DNA from: Acidobacteriota bacterium
GTDB lineage: Bacteria > Acidobacteriota > Terriglobia > Acidiferrales > UBA7541
Assembly (NCBI GenBank): GCA_003161495.1
Contig: PMOP01000114.1
Coordinates: forward strand, 1 to 7,086
Length of the DNA stretch: 7,086 bases
Direction of reading: 5' to 3'
Below, one piece after another: positions 1 through 5,999 of the stretch. The translations under genes were made by a program, and so were the position numbers. Positions within the stretch are counted from its first letter, which is position 1, and each line of letters starts with the position of its first letter. The notes below the pieces were generated by a model. That model ran no database searches. It was given only the letters and a program-made list of their open reading frames with translations, and was not told where the DNA came from.

Positions 1-35
1 CGCCGGCGCCACGTGAATCCGGCCCGAGTTTTTTC

Positions 36-41
36 AGGAGG
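36..41 (+). promoter_or_regulatory. Ribosome binding site of the NTF2-like gene
   Basis: A perfect AGGAGG lies 6 nt before the ATG at 48 and fixes that start. A T-run (29-34) just upstream follows a possible 5-bp stem (2-6 with 19-23). That may be the tail of a terminator for a gene left of the window, but the stem is too short to call. Confidence 0.8.
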
Positions 42-47
42 ATCACA

Positions 48-524
48 ATGAAGCGTGCATACGGGTTGGGCATAACAATTCTTTTGATCGTAGCGTCCGG
101 CGCGCTAGCGCTGGGGCAGGCGCCCAAGAAAGTGGCTTCAGAGGGAGAGGACGTTGCCGGCACGGTCGCAATCCTCGACCATGTCTGGCTCGACGCGGCG
201 CACAACCACGACGGCGAGACCGCGGCGTGGCTTTTCGCCGACAATTTTGTGGAAATTCATCCCGGGGGAATTCTCGTCAGCAAGAAGCAGCAGGTCGACA
301 TGATCAGCAACACCAAGCTAGGCGATCTCGCGATCCAGTCCAGCGATATTCAGGTGAGATACGCGTCGCCGGACGTCGCTGTGCTGACGGACACAACTAC
401 GATTCGAGGCAAGCAAGGTGAAACCAATTACGATGGCCAGTACCGCGTAATGCGCGTTTTCGCCAAGCAGCACGGGCGTTGGCGCGCTGCTGGCGCAGGC
501 ATCGCGCGCCTCCCGGCGCAATAA
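48..524 (+). CDS. Secreted NTF2/SnoaL-like (DUF4440-type) protein
   Basis: This 158-residue protein has a signal peptide at about residues 1-23 (MKRAYGLG start, hydrophobic ILLIVASGALALG, likely cut near GQA). The rest matches the DUF4440/SnoaL-like NTF2 fold: an opening helix with HVWLDAAHNHDGETAAWLFADNFVEIHPGG (about 45-74), a KKQQVDMI helix, then strands ending in YRVMRVFAKQHGRWRAAG (132-149), the usual closing 'R-V-F-x-x-x-x-G-R-W' signature. Members often bind small molecules, but many bacterial ones have no assigned reaction, so no catalytic role is claimed. The start is set by a strong AGGAGG. It is convergent with the dehydrogenase gene, and a long inverted repeat begins two bases after its TAA. 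A second protein of the same fold lies at 4990-5868, but not in the same operon. Export is inferred from the signal peptide. Confidence 0.8.
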   Translation: MKRAYGLGITILLIVASGALALGQAPKKVASEGEDVAGTVAILDHVWLDAAHNHDGETAAWLFADNFVEIHPGGILVSKKQQVDMISNTKLGDLAIQSSDIQVRYASPDVAVLTDTTTIRGKQGETNYDGQYRVMRVFAKQHGRWRAAGAGIARLPAQ

Positions 525-525
525 G

Positions 526-597
526 GTGGCGCAGGCTTCAGCCTGTGGGTTTTAGCCCATGCAAGGACCAAAACCCACAGGCTGAAGCCTGCGTCAC
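526..597. repeat. Long inverted repeat (28-bp arms) between convergent genes
   Basis: The left arm 526-553 pairs with the right arm 570-597 over 28 bp with one non-Watson-Crick pair (G529 with T594, a wobble in RNA). The loop is 16 nt (554-569). Each arm is itself nearly palindromic around caggct-ga-agcctg, so the element is a nested palindrome that could form a hairpin in RNA from either strand or a cruciform in DNA. It fills the gap between the stop codons of two convergent genes. No clean U-tract follows on either strand: an A-run (600-605) follows on plus, and the T-run on minus comes before the hairpin. It therefore resembles a dispersed palindromic (REP-like) element or bidirectional transcription block more than a textbook intrinsic terminator. 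Confidence 0.85.
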
Positions 598-616
598 ATA
601 AAAAATCCGGCCGGTT

Positions 617-1693
617 TTATTGCAATGGCAAAATCCCCAGGCGATCGGCGAGTTCATCCAGAACTTTGCGTTGCCCGTCACTGAGCGGAACTCCATGCGC
701 CATCCGCTCACGATAAATTTGCTCGGAATGTTCCCCAGGCAACCGAACTTCGTCGACACCAGGCAGAGTCGGAGAAGATTTCATGACCTCCCACACTTCG
801 TCCACTTGCTCCTTGAATGTTTTCACATCCGCGAACGCCGCGATGTCCACGGCAAGAATGGACTGGCCCGCGTTGCTTGGCGTTTTCGAGTCCACGGTGT
901 AATCGACCACGTCACGGCCAAACGCGGCGCCGTTCAAAGTTCCGGCCAGCAAACCGATCATCAGTGCCAGGCCATATCCTTTCGCTCCGCCGATCGGAAG
1001 AAGAAAACCCTCGCTCGCGCGCTTCGGATCGGTCAACGGTTTTCCTTCTTTGTCGATCATCCAGCCTTCCGGCATCGGCTCGTTGCGTTGCGCTTTGAGA
1101 CGGATTTTTCCGAACGCGGTGTTCGTCGTGGCCATGTCCAGCGAAATGACGGGATGTCGCGAGGCCGGCACGGCGATGGCGATAGGATTGGTGCTGAGCA
1201 GCGCCTCAGTACCGCCCCATGGCGGCAATAGATTGGCATTTCCAACGCAAAAATATATGCCGATCATATTTTGTGCCGCGGCCATTCTTGTGTAAAGCTG
1301 CGCGGGGCCCGCATGATTGCTGCGCCGCGTCCCGACCCAACCGACGCCGCCCTGGCGCGCTTTTTCCATCGCCAGTTCCGTGGCGCGTTTCATGACCAGA
1401 TGCCCGAGAGCGTTGTCGCCGTCAACCAGAGCGGTCCCGGCCTTCTGGCCCACGATCCTAATGTTGGGCCGCGGATTGACCGCGCCGCTCTGGATCTGCT
1501 TCACATATTGCGCGAGTCGGAACACGCCGTGCGCGTCGCCACCCCGCGCGTCGGCTTCGGCCATGAGCGCGGCCACTCGGCGAGCGTCTCCCGGGGGAAT
1601 TCCGGCGGCCTCCAGCGCGCGGGCAATAAACTCTATGAGTGTAGCGATCTCAACGCGCGGCTGACTCGCCGCAGTGTTTGCAGTTTCAGTCAT
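617..1693 (-). CDS. Malate/L-lactate dehydrogenase family (Ldh_2) oxidoreductase
   Basis: This 358-residue protein has the usual length for the Ldh_2 family (AllD, YiaK, archaeal malate and sulfolactate dehydrogenases), NAD(P)-dependent oxidoreductases acting on 2-hydroxy or 2-keto acids in the cytoplasm. Visible signatures are the N-terminal helical segment, DAHGVFRL (53-60), GTRRSNHAGP with the expected catalytic His127, PPWGGTEALLSTNPIAIAVP (157-176), the SLDMATT segment (184-190), and GGAKGYGLALMIGLLAGTL (235-253). Family members usually have SHG where this protein has AHG, so Ser is replaced by Ala54 next to the conserved His55. The substrate cannot be read from sequence, and no transport or pathway gene sits beside it. 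ATG at 1693 is preceded by AGGAG (1701-1705 on plus) at 7-nt spacing. The gene stands alone, divergent from the DUF6152 group. Confidence 0.92.
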   Translation of the reverse strand: MTETANTAASQPRVEIATLIEFIARALEAAGIPPGDARRVAALMAEADARGGDAHGVFRLAQYVKQIQSGAVNPRPNIRIVGQKAGTALVDGDNALGHLVMKRATELAMEKARQGGVGWVGTRRSNHAGPAQLYTRMAAAQNMIGIYFCVGNANLLPPWGGTEALLSTNPIAIAVPASRHPVISLDMATTNTAFGKIRLKAQRNEPMPEGWMIDKEGKPLTDPKRASEGFLLPIGGAKGYGLALMIGLLAGTLNGAAFGRDVVDYTVDSKTPSNAGQSILAVDIAAFADVKTFKEQVDEVWEVMKSSPTLPGVDEVRLPGEHSEQIYRERMAHGVPLSDGQRKVLDELADRLGILPLQ

Positions 1694-1741
1694 CCTTCAG
1701 CTCCTAAATCGATCGGCAAAGCAATGCTTCTGTCCGCACGG

Positions 1742-1747
1742 ATAATA
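1742..1747 (-). promoter_or_regulatory. Candidate -10 element for the Ldh_2 gene
   Basis: On the minus strand this reads TATTAT, a good -10 match, and would put the start of transcription about 40 nt before the ATG at 1693. No convincing -35 lies 16-18 bp upstream; the best is CTGGAA (1764-1769 on plus) at 16-bp spacing, 3 of 6 bases. This is inference from motif match only. Confidence 0.3.
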
Positions 1748-1800
1748 CTACGGCCACATTTATTTCCAGAGTTCAGTCCTCTGCATAAGGCGAAAAAGGA

Positions 1801-1833
1801 TTGACTCCATGCAACCAGTCGCGGTATGCATGG
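1801..1833 (+). promoter_or_regulatory. Candidate promoter with overlapping 7-bp dyad upstream of the DUF6152 operon
   Basis: TTGACT (1801-1806) matches the -35 consensus at 5 of 6 bases and is followed after 18 bp by the weaker -10 TATGCA (1825-1830). A perfect inverted repeat, CCATGCA (1807-1813) and TGCATGG (1827-1833), occupies the spacer and -10, where a repressor would block polymerase. The arm centres are 20 bp apart, about two helical turns. A TACAAT at 1850-1855 is an alternative -10 but lacks a -35. The 5' UTR would be about 115 nt. Confidence 0.35.
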
Positions 1834-1944
1834 GGTAATTCCGGGATTCTACAATGGCGATGAATAACTCAACAGCGAGGAACCTTCAGCCGCGGCGAAT
1901 TCTGCGATGCGTAAATGAGAATAATTCCAGCGCGATTCAATCCT

Positions 1945-1949
1945 GGAGG
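1945..1949 (+). promoter_or_regulatory. Ribosome binding site choosing the DUF6152 start
   Basis: GGAGG sits 4 nt before the ATG at 1954. The more upstream in-frame ATG at 1915 has no such site and would put a charged, Pro/Gly-containing 13-residue extension before the signal peptide. The start at 1954 is therefore preferred. Confidence 0.75.
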
Positions 1950-1953
1950 TTGC

Positions 1954-2355
1954 ATGAATAGTGGAAGAATCTTGCGGACTGCATGGACGGTCACATTTGT
2001 TCTGATCTCAATACCATTGTTCGCGCATCACGGCGCTTCCGAATATGACATGACGAAAATCGTGACCCTCACCGGAACCGTGAAGGAACTTCAGTTCGTC
2101 AATCCGCACTCCTTGCTCACGATCATCGTGAAAGACGACAGCGGAAAGGCCACCGAATGGCAGGGCGAACTCCCCAGCCCGAATCTTCTCTCCAGGAGAG
2201 GCTGGAGCAGAAGCACCCTCAAGCCCGGCGACCAGGTGACCGTGATCGGATCACCCGCAAAAAACGGCGAGAAAGGGATGCAGGTAAAGAAATTAGTTTT
2301 TCCCGATGGCCACGAACTCCCTGGAACCGTCTTGCCCCCGGATTCCTCCAAATGA
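1954..2355 (+). CDS. DUF6152 family secreted protein
   Basis: This 133-residue protein has a signal peptide (about 1-23, MNSGRILRTAW then a hydrophobic core ending PLFA) directly followed by the His pair HHGASEYD (25-32). It then shows the DUF6152 pattern: VTLTGTVKELQFVNPHSLL (37-55), a strand pair around KATEWQGELPSPNLL, RRGWSRSTLKPGDQVTV (81-97), and the closing VKKLVFPDGHEL (111-122). It is a small all-beta, exported domain of unknown biochemical function. The invariant-looking HH after the signal cleavage site could bind metal, which is inference only. The start at 1954 is set by GGAGG. Its stop overlaps the next start as ATGA, so the two are translationally coupled. Confidence 0.85.
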   Translation: MNSGRILRTAWTVTFVLISIPLFAHHGASEYDMTKIVTLTGTVKELQFVNPHSLLTIIVKDDSGKATEWQGELPSPNLLSRRGWSRSTLKPGDQVTVIGSPAKNGEKGMQVKKLVFPDGHELPGTVLPPDSSK

Positions 2356-3443
2356 GAGTTCCAGCCATCATCCTGATTTTGTGCGCGCCGCTGCTCGCGA
2401 TTTCGTCTCCTCTGTTCGCGCAAACGAAAGCGGGGAGCACCAAGTCTGGTTCTTCAGGCGATTTAACCGGAGTTTGGTATCCGTCGTCGGTGAACACATT
2501 CACTTTGATCTGGACGGATGCGCAGGGCCAACGCATAAATTCGCTTCCTCTGACTCCCTGGGGAGAAGAAAAATTCAGTGCGAATCATCCGATCGGCGGC
2601 GAGTACACCGCGCTGAACTCAAACGATCCGAACATTGGCTGCCTTCCGCCCGGCGTGCCGAATGTTTATATCCACGCCTACCCGGTTGAATTTCTGCAAG
2701 TTCCGGGCCGCACGATCATGTTTTTTGAATACGGCCATTTCGTCCGCCAGATTTTCACCGACGGCAGGGAACACGTGAAAGACGCGAACCCCACGTGGAT
2801 GGGCGACTCAATTGGCAAATGGGAGGGAGACACGCTGGTCGTCGATTCCACCGGCTTCAACGACAAGACCTGGCTCGACGTTGCCGGCCATCCGCATTCC
2901 GAAGCCATGCACATGGTGGAGCGCATGCGCCGCGTGGACCACGACACGCTGACGATTGACATCACCATCGACGACCCGCAAGCCTATTCGACGCCGCTGA
3001 AAACGCAGCGCAAATACATCCTGAAGCCCGGCTGGAACATCATGGAATACATCTGCGAAGACAATCAGGTGGCCTTCAATACTTTTGAAAAACAGGTAGG
3101 AACGCAAGGAACAAAGGCCACCGAAGCCGCAGCCGAATCCGGATCTTCCCAATCGATCGTGGGCGATTGGAAGGGCACAATCCACCTGGCGGATGCTCGA
3201 TCGCTTCCCGCAGCAGCGTCTTTTTCAGCCGCATCCACTGCGATAATCGCCGTATCCGATGCGTCCGTGCCCATGAAATATGAGTTCCAGAAACTGACCG
3301 TGTCGACCGGCGGAACGATTACTGGAATCACCGCTGATGGAATTGATTTTCTAGGAAAACTTTCGCAGGATGGCAAGCAAATTACGGGAGACATCATCCT
3401 GCCGAGCGGAACCGGCCATAAAATCTCAATGACCCGGCCTTGA
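2352..3443 (+). CDS. Secreted DUF6152-associated conserved protein with C-terminal beta-barrel-like domain
   Basis: This 363-residue protein starts at the ATG overlapping the DUF6152 stop. An in-frame ATG further upstream (2157) would run the coding sequence through the DUF6152 gene, so it is rejected. The signal peptide is about 1-23 (ILILCAPLLAISSPLFAQ). The main domain (about 37-250) opens with DLTGVWYPSS and contains GCLPPGVPN (96-104), a beta-rich stretch with FFEYGHFVRQIFTDGREH (124-141), and the family's most recognisable run NPTWMGDSIGKWEGDTLVVD (146-165) with STGFNDKTWLDVAGHPHSEA after it. Proteins with this TDGR/GKWEGDTL core are common and uncharacterised in Acidobacteriota and often accompany DUF6152. 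A Thr/Ala/Ser-rich linker (250-268) leads to a C-terminal domain (269-363, VGDWKGTI ... LGKLSQDGKQITGDI) like the short beta domains appended to many exported acidobacterial proteins. An Ala/Ser-rich stretch (282-305) interrupts it. No enzyme motif is recognised. Confidence 0.82.
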   Translation: MRVPAIILILCAPLLAISSPLFAQTKAGSTKSGSSGDLTGVWYPSSVNTFTLIWTDAQGQRINSLPLTPWGEEKFSANHPIGGEYTALNSNDPNIGCLPPGVPNVYIHAYPVEFLQVPGRTIMFFEYGHFVRQIFTDGREHVKDANPTWMGDSIGKWEGDTLVVDSTGFNDKTWLDVAGHPHSEAMHMVERMRRVDHDTLTIDITIDDPQAYSTPLKTQRKYILKPGWNIMEYICEDNQVAFNTFEKQVGTQGTKATEAAAESGSSQSIVGDWKGTIHLADARSLPAAASFSAASTAIIAVSDASVPMKYEFQKLTVSTGGTITGITADGIDFLGKLSQDGKQITGDIILPSGTGHKISMTRP

Positions 3444-3494
3444 AAAGTAAGATGGCGGACATCCACGATGGAATGTGACAGTCCAGGAAAATTA

Positions 3495-3501
3495 AGGGGA
3501 G
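3495..3501 (+). promoter_or_regulatory. Ribosome binding site supporting a TTG start
   Basis: AGGGGAG lies 7 nt before TTG at 3509. No in-frame ATG lies close by before the signal peptide, and the TTG gives a normal MKTLLTIV-type signal sequence. The rare start codon is therefore well supported. Confidence 0.65.
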
Positions 3502-3508
3502 AAAATAC

Positions 3509-4024
3509 TTGAAGACGCTACTCACTATCGTAATGCTTACGATAGCCTCTCTCGTCCCCGGAAACAGTGCTGCTCAAGTCGCGCAACCTGCAACTGCCAA
3601 ACCAAAAATCTCGATCGCCATTAAGACAGCTCAAAATGCAGTAAAAGTTGCCTCGGATGTGGATGTGGAAGTCGAAATGAAGAACATTTCGCAAGAAGGG
3701 GTAGGATTCATCCTGACGGGCACAATGTCGTTCTCGTCAACAAGTTTCAGGTGGGACATCCGAGACATCGCGAGCAAGCCGGTCCCAATGACGGAATACG
3801 GGCTCAAGGCAAATTGCCTTGACTCGCCTGGAGGGGTCCCCCGCATATGTTCAGGGAGTTCCTTCGGAGACACACTGGACCCAGGCAAGGCCTTTAGACA
3901 AAAACTGACCCTGAGCAAGGAGTATGACTTGAGCAAACCCGGCAAGTATACGATCCAAGCTTTCCGGTCCGATGGCAAGACGGATGTGAAATCGAACGTC
4001 ATCACACTAACCGTCACGCCCTAG
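3509..4024 (+). CDS. Secreted Ig-like beta-sandwich protein, function unknown
   Basis: This 171-residue protein has a signal peptide at about 1-22 (MKTLLTIVMLTIASLVPGNSAAQ). The mature part looks like one immunoglobulin-like/CARDB-type beta-sandwich: alternating strands KISIAIKT, VDVEVEMKNISQEGVGFIL (51-69), FRWDIRD (80-86), then DPGKAFRQKLTLSKEYDLSKPGKYTIQAFR (124-153) and VKSNVITLTVTP at the C-terminus. The closing PG-x-x-x-x-x-x-L ... YDLSKPGKYTI ... SN-x-ITLTV pattern recurs in uncharacterised exported acidobacterial proteins. Cys103 and Cys114 could form a disulfide. It starts 65 nt after the previous gene on the same strand with its own RBS, so co-transcription with the DUF6152 pair is possible but not shown. 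Its TAG lies only 8 nt from the stop of the convergent TlpA-like gene. Confidence 0.75.
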   Translation: MKTLLTIVMLTIASLVPGNSAAQVAQPATAKPKISIAIKTAQNAVKVASDVDVEVEMKNISQEGVGFILTGTMSFSSTSFRWDIRDIASKPVPMTEYGLKANCLDSPGGVPRICSGSSFGDTLDPGKAFRQKLTLSKEYDLSKPGKYTIQAFRSDGKTDVKSNVITLTVTP

Positions 4025-4032
4025 ACTAGGCT

Positions 4033-4950
4033 CTACTTCAATCCTGCCTGCGCCAGCATCTCCAGAAACTGTCTTCGCGTTCGCATGTCGATCGACTGGG
4101 CGACCAGTTTTCCGTTGCGATCGTACACGAAAGTTTTGGGAATTCCTTCGATCTGGAAGAGTTCGTTCACCTTTCGTCCGGGATCGAGCAGGATGGGGTA
4201 GGTGACTTTCTGCTGCGCGATAAAGGGTTTCACTTTGCCTGCATCTTCGTCTGAGATGGCCAGGATCACGAGGCCTTGATCCTTGAATTGCTGATTGAGC
4301 GTCTCGAGGTCGGGCATTTCCTTGCGGCAGGGCGGGCACCATGTCGCCCAGAAGTTCAAGAGCACGACCTTGCCGCGCAGCTCCTTCAAGGTCCATATCT
4401 TTCCGCCCAGGTCCGCCAGAGTGAAGTCGGCCTGCTCGCGGCGCTCGTTGTCCGCCGCAATTTTGGAAATGGCTGCGGCGAATTGCGGATCGTCTAAAGT
4501 CGCTTCCACGTGCTCATATCTGATAAGTTCGGCGAGTTCAACGTAAGGCCGGGGAAGCTGGCCTTTTTGAGCCTGCAGCGGCTGTTCGCGCAGCGCCGCG
4601 GCCAATGTTGTCGCCACCTCCTGCAACATTTCGTGGCCGAAGTCTCCCTCGGTGGAAAGCATGGCGAGACTATTCGCCAGTCGCAATTTATTCGGCGTCA
4701 CGGGCAACTGCCGAATTTCCAGTGCCAGTTTTTTTGTCGCGCCTGCCCTCACATCATCCGGCAATCCGCGTAGGCCCCGAATATGTTCCGCGATAGGCTT
4801 CTCCCGGTCGCTCCAAACGATCTTTTCCCCCTGCGCGCGCAAAGATGCGGGCCGCGACAGAAACAATCCCGCAGCGGAAAAATAAAGCCCGGCTGCGAGA
4901 ACAACCGCAGCGGCTACCCTCAAGCGTGAAGAAAGTTTAATCATTTTCAT
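4033..4950 (-). CDS. TlpA/ResA-like thioredoxin-fold redox protein, membrane-anchored or exported
   Basis: With ATG at 4950 the protein is 305 residues; a GTG at 4983 would add 11 residues (MDAGASCADIP). The ATG is preferred because it yields a proper basic start, MKMIKLSSRLR, before a hydrophobic segment (about 12-33) that is a signal peptide or membrane anchor. Neither start has a good Shine-Dalgarno. Residues 40-170 form a helical, charged region of unknown role. The C-terminal AhpC-TSA/TlpA domain (about 175-305) has WTLKELRGKVVLLNFWATWCPPCRKEMP with the redox pair CPPC (204-208 is WCPPC), LVILAISDED, TYPILLDP and the cis-proline motif GIPKTF (Pro271). Such proteins reduce or shuffle disulfides outside the cytoplasm, for example in cytochrome c maturation; the partner here is unknown. 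It lies 39 nt after the tandem NTF2-like gene on the same strand and is probably co-transcribed with it. Confidence 0.88.
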   Translation of the reverse strand: MKMIKLSSRLRVAAAVVLAAGLYFSAAGLFLSRPASLRAQGEKIVWSDREKPIAEHIRGLRGLPDDVRAGATKKLALEIRQLPVTPNKLRLANSLAMLSTEGDFGHEMLQEVATTLAAALREQPLQAQKGQLPRPYVELAELIRYEHVEATLDDPQFAAAISKIAADNERREQADFTLADLGGKIWTLKELRGKVVLLNFWATWCPPCRKEMPDLETLNQQFKDQGLVILAISDEDAGKVKPFIAQQKVTYPILLDPGRKVNELFQIEGIPKTFVYDRNGKLVAQSIDMRTRRQFLEMLAQAGLK

Positions 4951-4989
4951 CGGTATGTCCGCGCAACTTGCGCCCGCATCCACGAAACA

Positions 4990-5868
4990 CTACGTAATAT
5001 TTGTCTGCGCGCTCAAAGCGATTTTCCAGCCGTCGCCACGATTCAGAAACACGCGCAGATTCCAGCTGGTGGGTTTCGCGGAGGGATTCCTTCCCTGAAA
5101 CGCCTGCATGATCACCACATTGCCGAAATCGAACATGCGCATCGACTGCACCGCCGAACCTCCCGATCCGCCATTCTCCCCGTAGAGTTTTCTTTCCTCG
5201 GCCAATTCCTCGACATGCTGCAATTTTGGAATGTCGGTTCGAGGCGTGAGGGTTTCGTGATTGTCGTCGGCATGCGCGGCCCAATCTTCCGGGTTCGGAT
5301 GCCATTCATCGTTCTTCAAACGAAACCACGTGGCCATGGCACCTTCCTCCGCCGCATTTTCGGGTTTGTAAGGCAGCGTCTTGCAGGGATTTTCGCAGAT
5401 TTTATCCGCATCGGTGGGAGGACCGGGCGGCGCCATGTAATCCGGCCTTTCCGCGGGAATTGGAATGTTCAGATAGACGAACGCCTGCCAGCCCGCGGGA
5501 TTCTTCACCCAGAGATGCGCAAACCGCTGATTGTGGTGAATCCCCAGCACGCGCTCAACCTGTCCGAGAAAATCCACGGTGCGCGCATCGAGCGCGCCTT
5601 CATTGTCCGCGGCGAACTGGGCCAGATCGTCGAGGACTTGCGCCTTGGTATGAATTCTGCCGTTGGCCTCGACCCACTGGAAGCGTTCATCCAGAAGAGA
5701 GGCGACTGTCTTCTTGTCACCGCTGGCGAGAGCATCCGCCAAATTTTTGTCCGCCTGGTGAAACGTGGGAGTTTCGTCGGCAGCGGCATGCGGCGGAGTT
5801 GACAGCGCGAGCAACGCCGCGCCGAATAGCAGGCAGCCGGCTAACGCATTTGCGAAGAAGCGTTTCAT
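4990..5868 (-). CDS. Secreted protein with two NTF2/DUF4440-like domains
   Basis: This 292-residue protein has a signal peptide at about 1-30 (MKRFFANALAGCLLFGAALLAL ... AAA). The first NTF2-like domain (about 35-140) shows the typical opening FHQADKNLADALASGDKKTV, then ERFQWVEANGRIHTKAQVLDDL and a strand HLWVKNPAGWQAFVYL. A linker (140-172) contains the close cysteine pair CENPC (158-162). The second copy (about 173-292) opens with EEGAMATWFRLKNDEWHPNPEDWAAH and closes with MRMFDFGNVVIMQAF and NLRVFLNRGDGWKIALSAQT, again the R-V-F-x-x-x-x-G-W ending. Two copies in one chain suggest a self-contained dimer-like unit, since NTF2 folds usually pair. ATG at 5868 has GGAG (5878-5881 on plus) 9 nt upstream. 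The function is unknown. Location next to a thioredoxin-fold protein raises the possibility that the CENPC cysteines are a substrate, which is speculation. Confidence 0.8.
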   Translation of the reverse strand: MKRFFANALAGCLLFGAALLALSTPPHAAADETPTFHQADKNLADALASGDKKTVASLLDERFQWVEANGRIHTKAQVLDDLAQFAADNEGALDARTVDFLGQVERVLGIHHNQRFAHLWVKNPAGWQAFVYLNIPIPAERPDYMAPPGPPTDADKICENPCKTLPYKPENAAEEGAMATWFRLKNDEWHPNPEDWAAHADDNHETLTPRTDIPKLQHVEELAEERKLYGENGGSGGSAVQSMRMFDFGNVVIMQAFQGRNPSAKPTSWNLRVFLNRGDGWKIALSAQTNIT

Positions 5869-5892
5869 TTTATCCGTCTCCTTGGACCTTGC

Positions 5893-5907
5893 TGACTGGA
5901 TCAGTCA
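5893..5907. promoter_or_regulatory. Perfect 6-bp dyad in the leader of the tandem NTF2-like gene
   Basis: TGACTG (5893-5898) and CAGTCA (5902-5907) form a perfect inverted repeat with a 3-nt centre. It sits about 10 bp beyond the RBS and 25 bp from the ATG of the minus-strand gene. It could be a protein binding site or a short mRNA hairpin; no known operator is recognised. Confidence 0.35.
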
Positions 5908-5999
5908 CCCTTGGGGCCATGCGAGCTGTCTACTTTTAGCATAATCAGCGGCGTCTCCCCTCTCGTTTTTTTGCCGGCGCGATGGATCAGTGAAGGGAG

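Noticed and set aside
600..614. ccggccgg palindrome with T-run on minus as terminator of the Ldh_2 gene
   Set aside because: The 8-bp palindrome cannot form a stem of useful length with a real loop; only the U-rich tract fits, so it is not called.
620..1231. Long plus-strand open frame opposite the Ldh_2 gene, and others at 1271-1804 and 1317-1664
   Set aside because: They are antisense to a gene with clear family motifs, lack RBSs and show no domain; their length reflects the G+C bias of the true gene.
4951..4983. GTG start at 4983 for the TlpA-like protein
   Set aside because: It adds an uncharged/acidic segment before the signal sequence and has no RBS; the ATG at 4950 gives a normal export signal, though the choice is not certain.
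5215..5939. Plus-strand open frames 5215-5802 and 5460-5939
   Set aside because: They lie opposite the tandem NTF2-like gene, whose RBS, signal peptide and repeated domain endings support the minus frame; the translations are Arg-rich and motifless.
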